A model generated the notes under the pieces. It saw nothing but the letters and a program-made list of their open reading frames with translations, did not search any database and was not told the origin of the DNA. Positions 62,816 to 64,000 of a stretch of 64,000 nt of DNA are shown here, in pieces. The first letter of the stretch is position 1, and each line of letters begins with the position of its first letter. The translations under genes and the position numbers were made by a program. Origin of the DNA: Lachnospiraceae bacterium (GTDB taxonomy: Bacteria > Bacillota > Clostridia > Lachnospirales > Lachnospiraceae); assembly GCA_022791635.1 (NCBI GenBank), contig JAAVZL010000003.1, forward strand, positions 89,506-153,505, written 5' to 3'.

Positions 62816-63946
62816 TTATTCTTCTTCCTCTGCGGCAACCGCATCAATATCCACGTCCGCCACATCCTCGTCGTAATCTCTTGCAAGCTCATTCTGCTGT
62901 GCCTGAAGAGCTTTCATACTCAGGCTGATCTTCCGATCCTCTTCATTGAAGTCTACGACCTTTGCCTCGATCTCCTGACCGATGGAAAGAATATCCGCCG
63001 GCTTCTCCACATGCTCTCTGGAAATCTGAGATACATGAAGAAGTGCGTCCACACCCGGCTCCAGCTCCACGAAGGCGCCGAAATCCGTCATCCTTGCCAC
63101 TCTTCCCTCTACGATGTTGCCCGGCGCATACTTCACCGCAGCATCCAGCCAAGGATTCTGATCCTCGAACTTTAAGCTCAAAGCGATCTTGGTATCGTTG
63201 ATATCCTTGATGAGGACGGTAATCTCCTGTCCCACCTTAAATACCTTCTTGGGATTCTCCACGCGGCCCCAGGACATTTCGGAGATATGAAGCAGTCCGT
63301 CGGCTCCGCCCAGATCCACAAAGGCGCCGAAGTCGGTTACGTTCTTAATCACGCCGTCTACTACATCGCCCACCTGAATCCGCTCAAAGAGAGCTCTCTG
63401 AAGCTCCGCCTTCTCAGCCATCACAAGCTGCTTGCGGTTGCCGATAATGCGGCCTCTTCTGGGATTAAACTCCGTGATAATAAAGCTGATCTCCTGGCCT
63501 TCATACTTGCCCAGGTTCCGCTCATAGGTATCGGATACCAGGCTGGCCGGAATAAATACCCGGGACTCGTCCACAACAACGCTTAAGCCGCCGTCCAGTA
63601 CCTGTGTTACCTTTGCTGTTAATACCTCTTCGTTTTCGAATGCTTCCTTCAGACGCTTGCTGCCCCGCTCTGCGGCCAGTCTCTTGTAGGTCAGGAGTAC
63701 TTGTCCCTCCCCGTCGTTCACCTTCAGAACCTTTACCTCCATGGTATCCCCAACGGATACGCAGGTGGTCAGATCCACCGGAGTGTTGCTGTATTCACTC
63801 TTGGTAAGAATACCGTCTGACTTGTAGCCTATGTTTAAGATGATCTCATCTTCTTTGACATCAATAACAGTGCCCTCGACAACCTCTCCGTTCCGTATTG
63901 TTTTTAATGAATCTTCCAGCATTTGTTCAAAACTTAATTCCGACAT
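62816..63946 (-). CDS. rpsA: S1 RNA-binding domain protein (ribosomal protein S1-like)
   Basis: 376 aa with four S1 repeats; the third and fourth have the clearest signatures (GVIKNVTDFGAFVDLGGADG, GLLHISEMSW, GRVARMTDFGAFVELEPGVD, ALLHVSQISREHV). The tail is strongly acidic (DYDEDVADVDIDAVAAEEEE). Gram-positive S1-like proteins of this length assist translation or RNA turnover. ATG 63946 follows GAGGAGG, which lies within ispH, and the genes overlap by 20 bp. In some Clostridia the IspH and S1 parts are one fused protein; here they are separate. Confidence 0.92.
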   Translation of the reverse strand: MSELSFEQMLEDSLKTIRNGEVVEGTVIDVKEDEIILNIGYKSDGILTKSEYSNTPVDLTTCVSVGDTMEVKVLKVNDGEGQVLLTYKRLAAERGSKRLKEAFENEEVLTAKVTQVLDGGLSVVVDESRVFIPASLVSDTYERNLGKYEGQEISFIITEFNPRRGRIIGNRKQLVMAEKAELQRALFERIQVGDVVDGVIKNVTDFGAFVDLGGADGLLHISEMSWGRVENPKKVFKVGQEITVLIKDINDTKIALSLKFEDQNPWLDAAVKYAPGNIVEGRVARMTDFGAFVELEPGVDALLHVSQISREHVEKPADILSIGQEIEAKVVDFNEEDRKISLSMKALQAQQNELARDYDEDVADVDIDAVAAEEEE

Positions 63947-64000
63947 GTTTTTGAACCTCCTCAATAATTTTCTTTGGGGTGGAAGCCCCTGCGGTAATAC
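63927..64000 (-). CDS. ispH: 4-Hydroxy-3-methylbut-2-enyl diphosphate reductase, C-terminal fragment
   Basis: The last 23 codons before the window edge read ITAGASTPKKIIEEVQKHVG and end IKF at TGA 63929-63927. GITAGASTP is the conserved C-terminal motif of IspH (LytB), the iron-sulfur enzyme ending the MEP isoprenoid pathway. The rest lies to the right of the window. It overlaps the S1-domain gene by 20 bp, which suggests coupled translation. Confidence 0.85.
   Translation of the reverse strand, partial: ITAGASTPKKIIEEVQKHVGIKF

Noticed and set aside
1..64000. CRISPR arrays
   Set aside because: No regularly spaced short repeats seen; the repeated sequences found are palindromic elements far apart.

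Overview
The window reads as a chromosomal segment of a spore-forming, low-GC Gram-positive anaerobe of the Clostridia, most likely Lachnospiraceae. This rests on sporulation genes (ylbJ, yqfC, yqfD, a SpoVB-like flippase, a BofC-like protein), Nfn- and Rnf-type electron-transfer genes, meso-diaminopimelate dehydrogenase, an IspH gene overlapping an S1-domain gene, and AGGAGG ribosome binding sites. The species assignment is inference. Most genes lie on the minus strand.

Layout. 1-12.9 kb: housekeeping and sporulation genes: pepD (cut by the window edge), ylbJ, then minus-strand blocks DUF896 / 5-formyl-THF cyclo-ligase / proA / rsmD / coaD / coiled-coil protein, a patatin-like lipase, and yqfC-yqfD-phoH-ybeY-yerB-spoVB-like-bofC-like. 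12.3-14.9 kb: a RloA/RloB-type ATPase/TOPRIM pair, probably anti-phage, overlapping a DUF2284 gene. 15-16.2 kb: ddh directly behind a tRNA-Ala(GGC) that has a good promoter. 16.4-17.6 kb: decayed DNA with a broken DUF4143-type ATPase and an acyltransferase tail. 17.6-32.5 kb: an A+T-rich surface-polysaccharide locus of 12 structural genes, all on the minus strand, headed by a LoaP-type NusG paralogue. 32.5-33.3 kb: a gene-free region with palindromes and a long inverted-repeat element. 33.3-41.9 kb: a MATE pump, rlmH, a response regulator fused to a (p)ppGpp synthetase, small zinc-ribbon and lipoprotein genes, nfnA/nfnB. 41.9-52.7 kb: ftsK, a class B PBP, an FtsW-type protein, a U32 peptidase, zapA, ruvB, ruvA. 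52.9-56.1 kb (plus strand): a LytTR/GHKL two-component pair and two small coiled-coil proteins. 56.3-64 kb: glycogen debranching enzyme, apbE, rnfD, rnfC, a CmpB-like membrane protein, an S1-domain protein and the tail of ispH.

How the parts work together. The polysaccharide locus has an initiating phosphoglycosyltransferase, glycosyltransferases, sugar-modifying enzymes (CapE-like dehydratase, three DegT-family proteins, hexapeptide acyltransferase, AT3 acyltransferase), a flippase and a Wzy-type polymerase, with LoaP presumably giving processive antitermination over about 14 kb. ApbE could flavinylate the neighbouring RnfD, but rnfG, rnfE, rnfA and rnfB are absent. FtsK, PBP, FtsW-like protein and ZapA form a cell-division and envelope neighbourhood.

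The most unusual features are: (1) a dispersed family of four 160-220 bp inverted-repeat elements whose outer arms differ between copies yet stay almost perfectly self-complementary; (2) a DegT paralogue with Arg at the PLP-lysine position; (3) the REC-RelQ fusion; (4) a beta-propeller-like/GT2 fusion; (5) a terminator-like hairpin that includes the Shine-Dalgarno of the bofC-like gene; (6) two mutually inverted 29-bp palindromes upstream of loaP.
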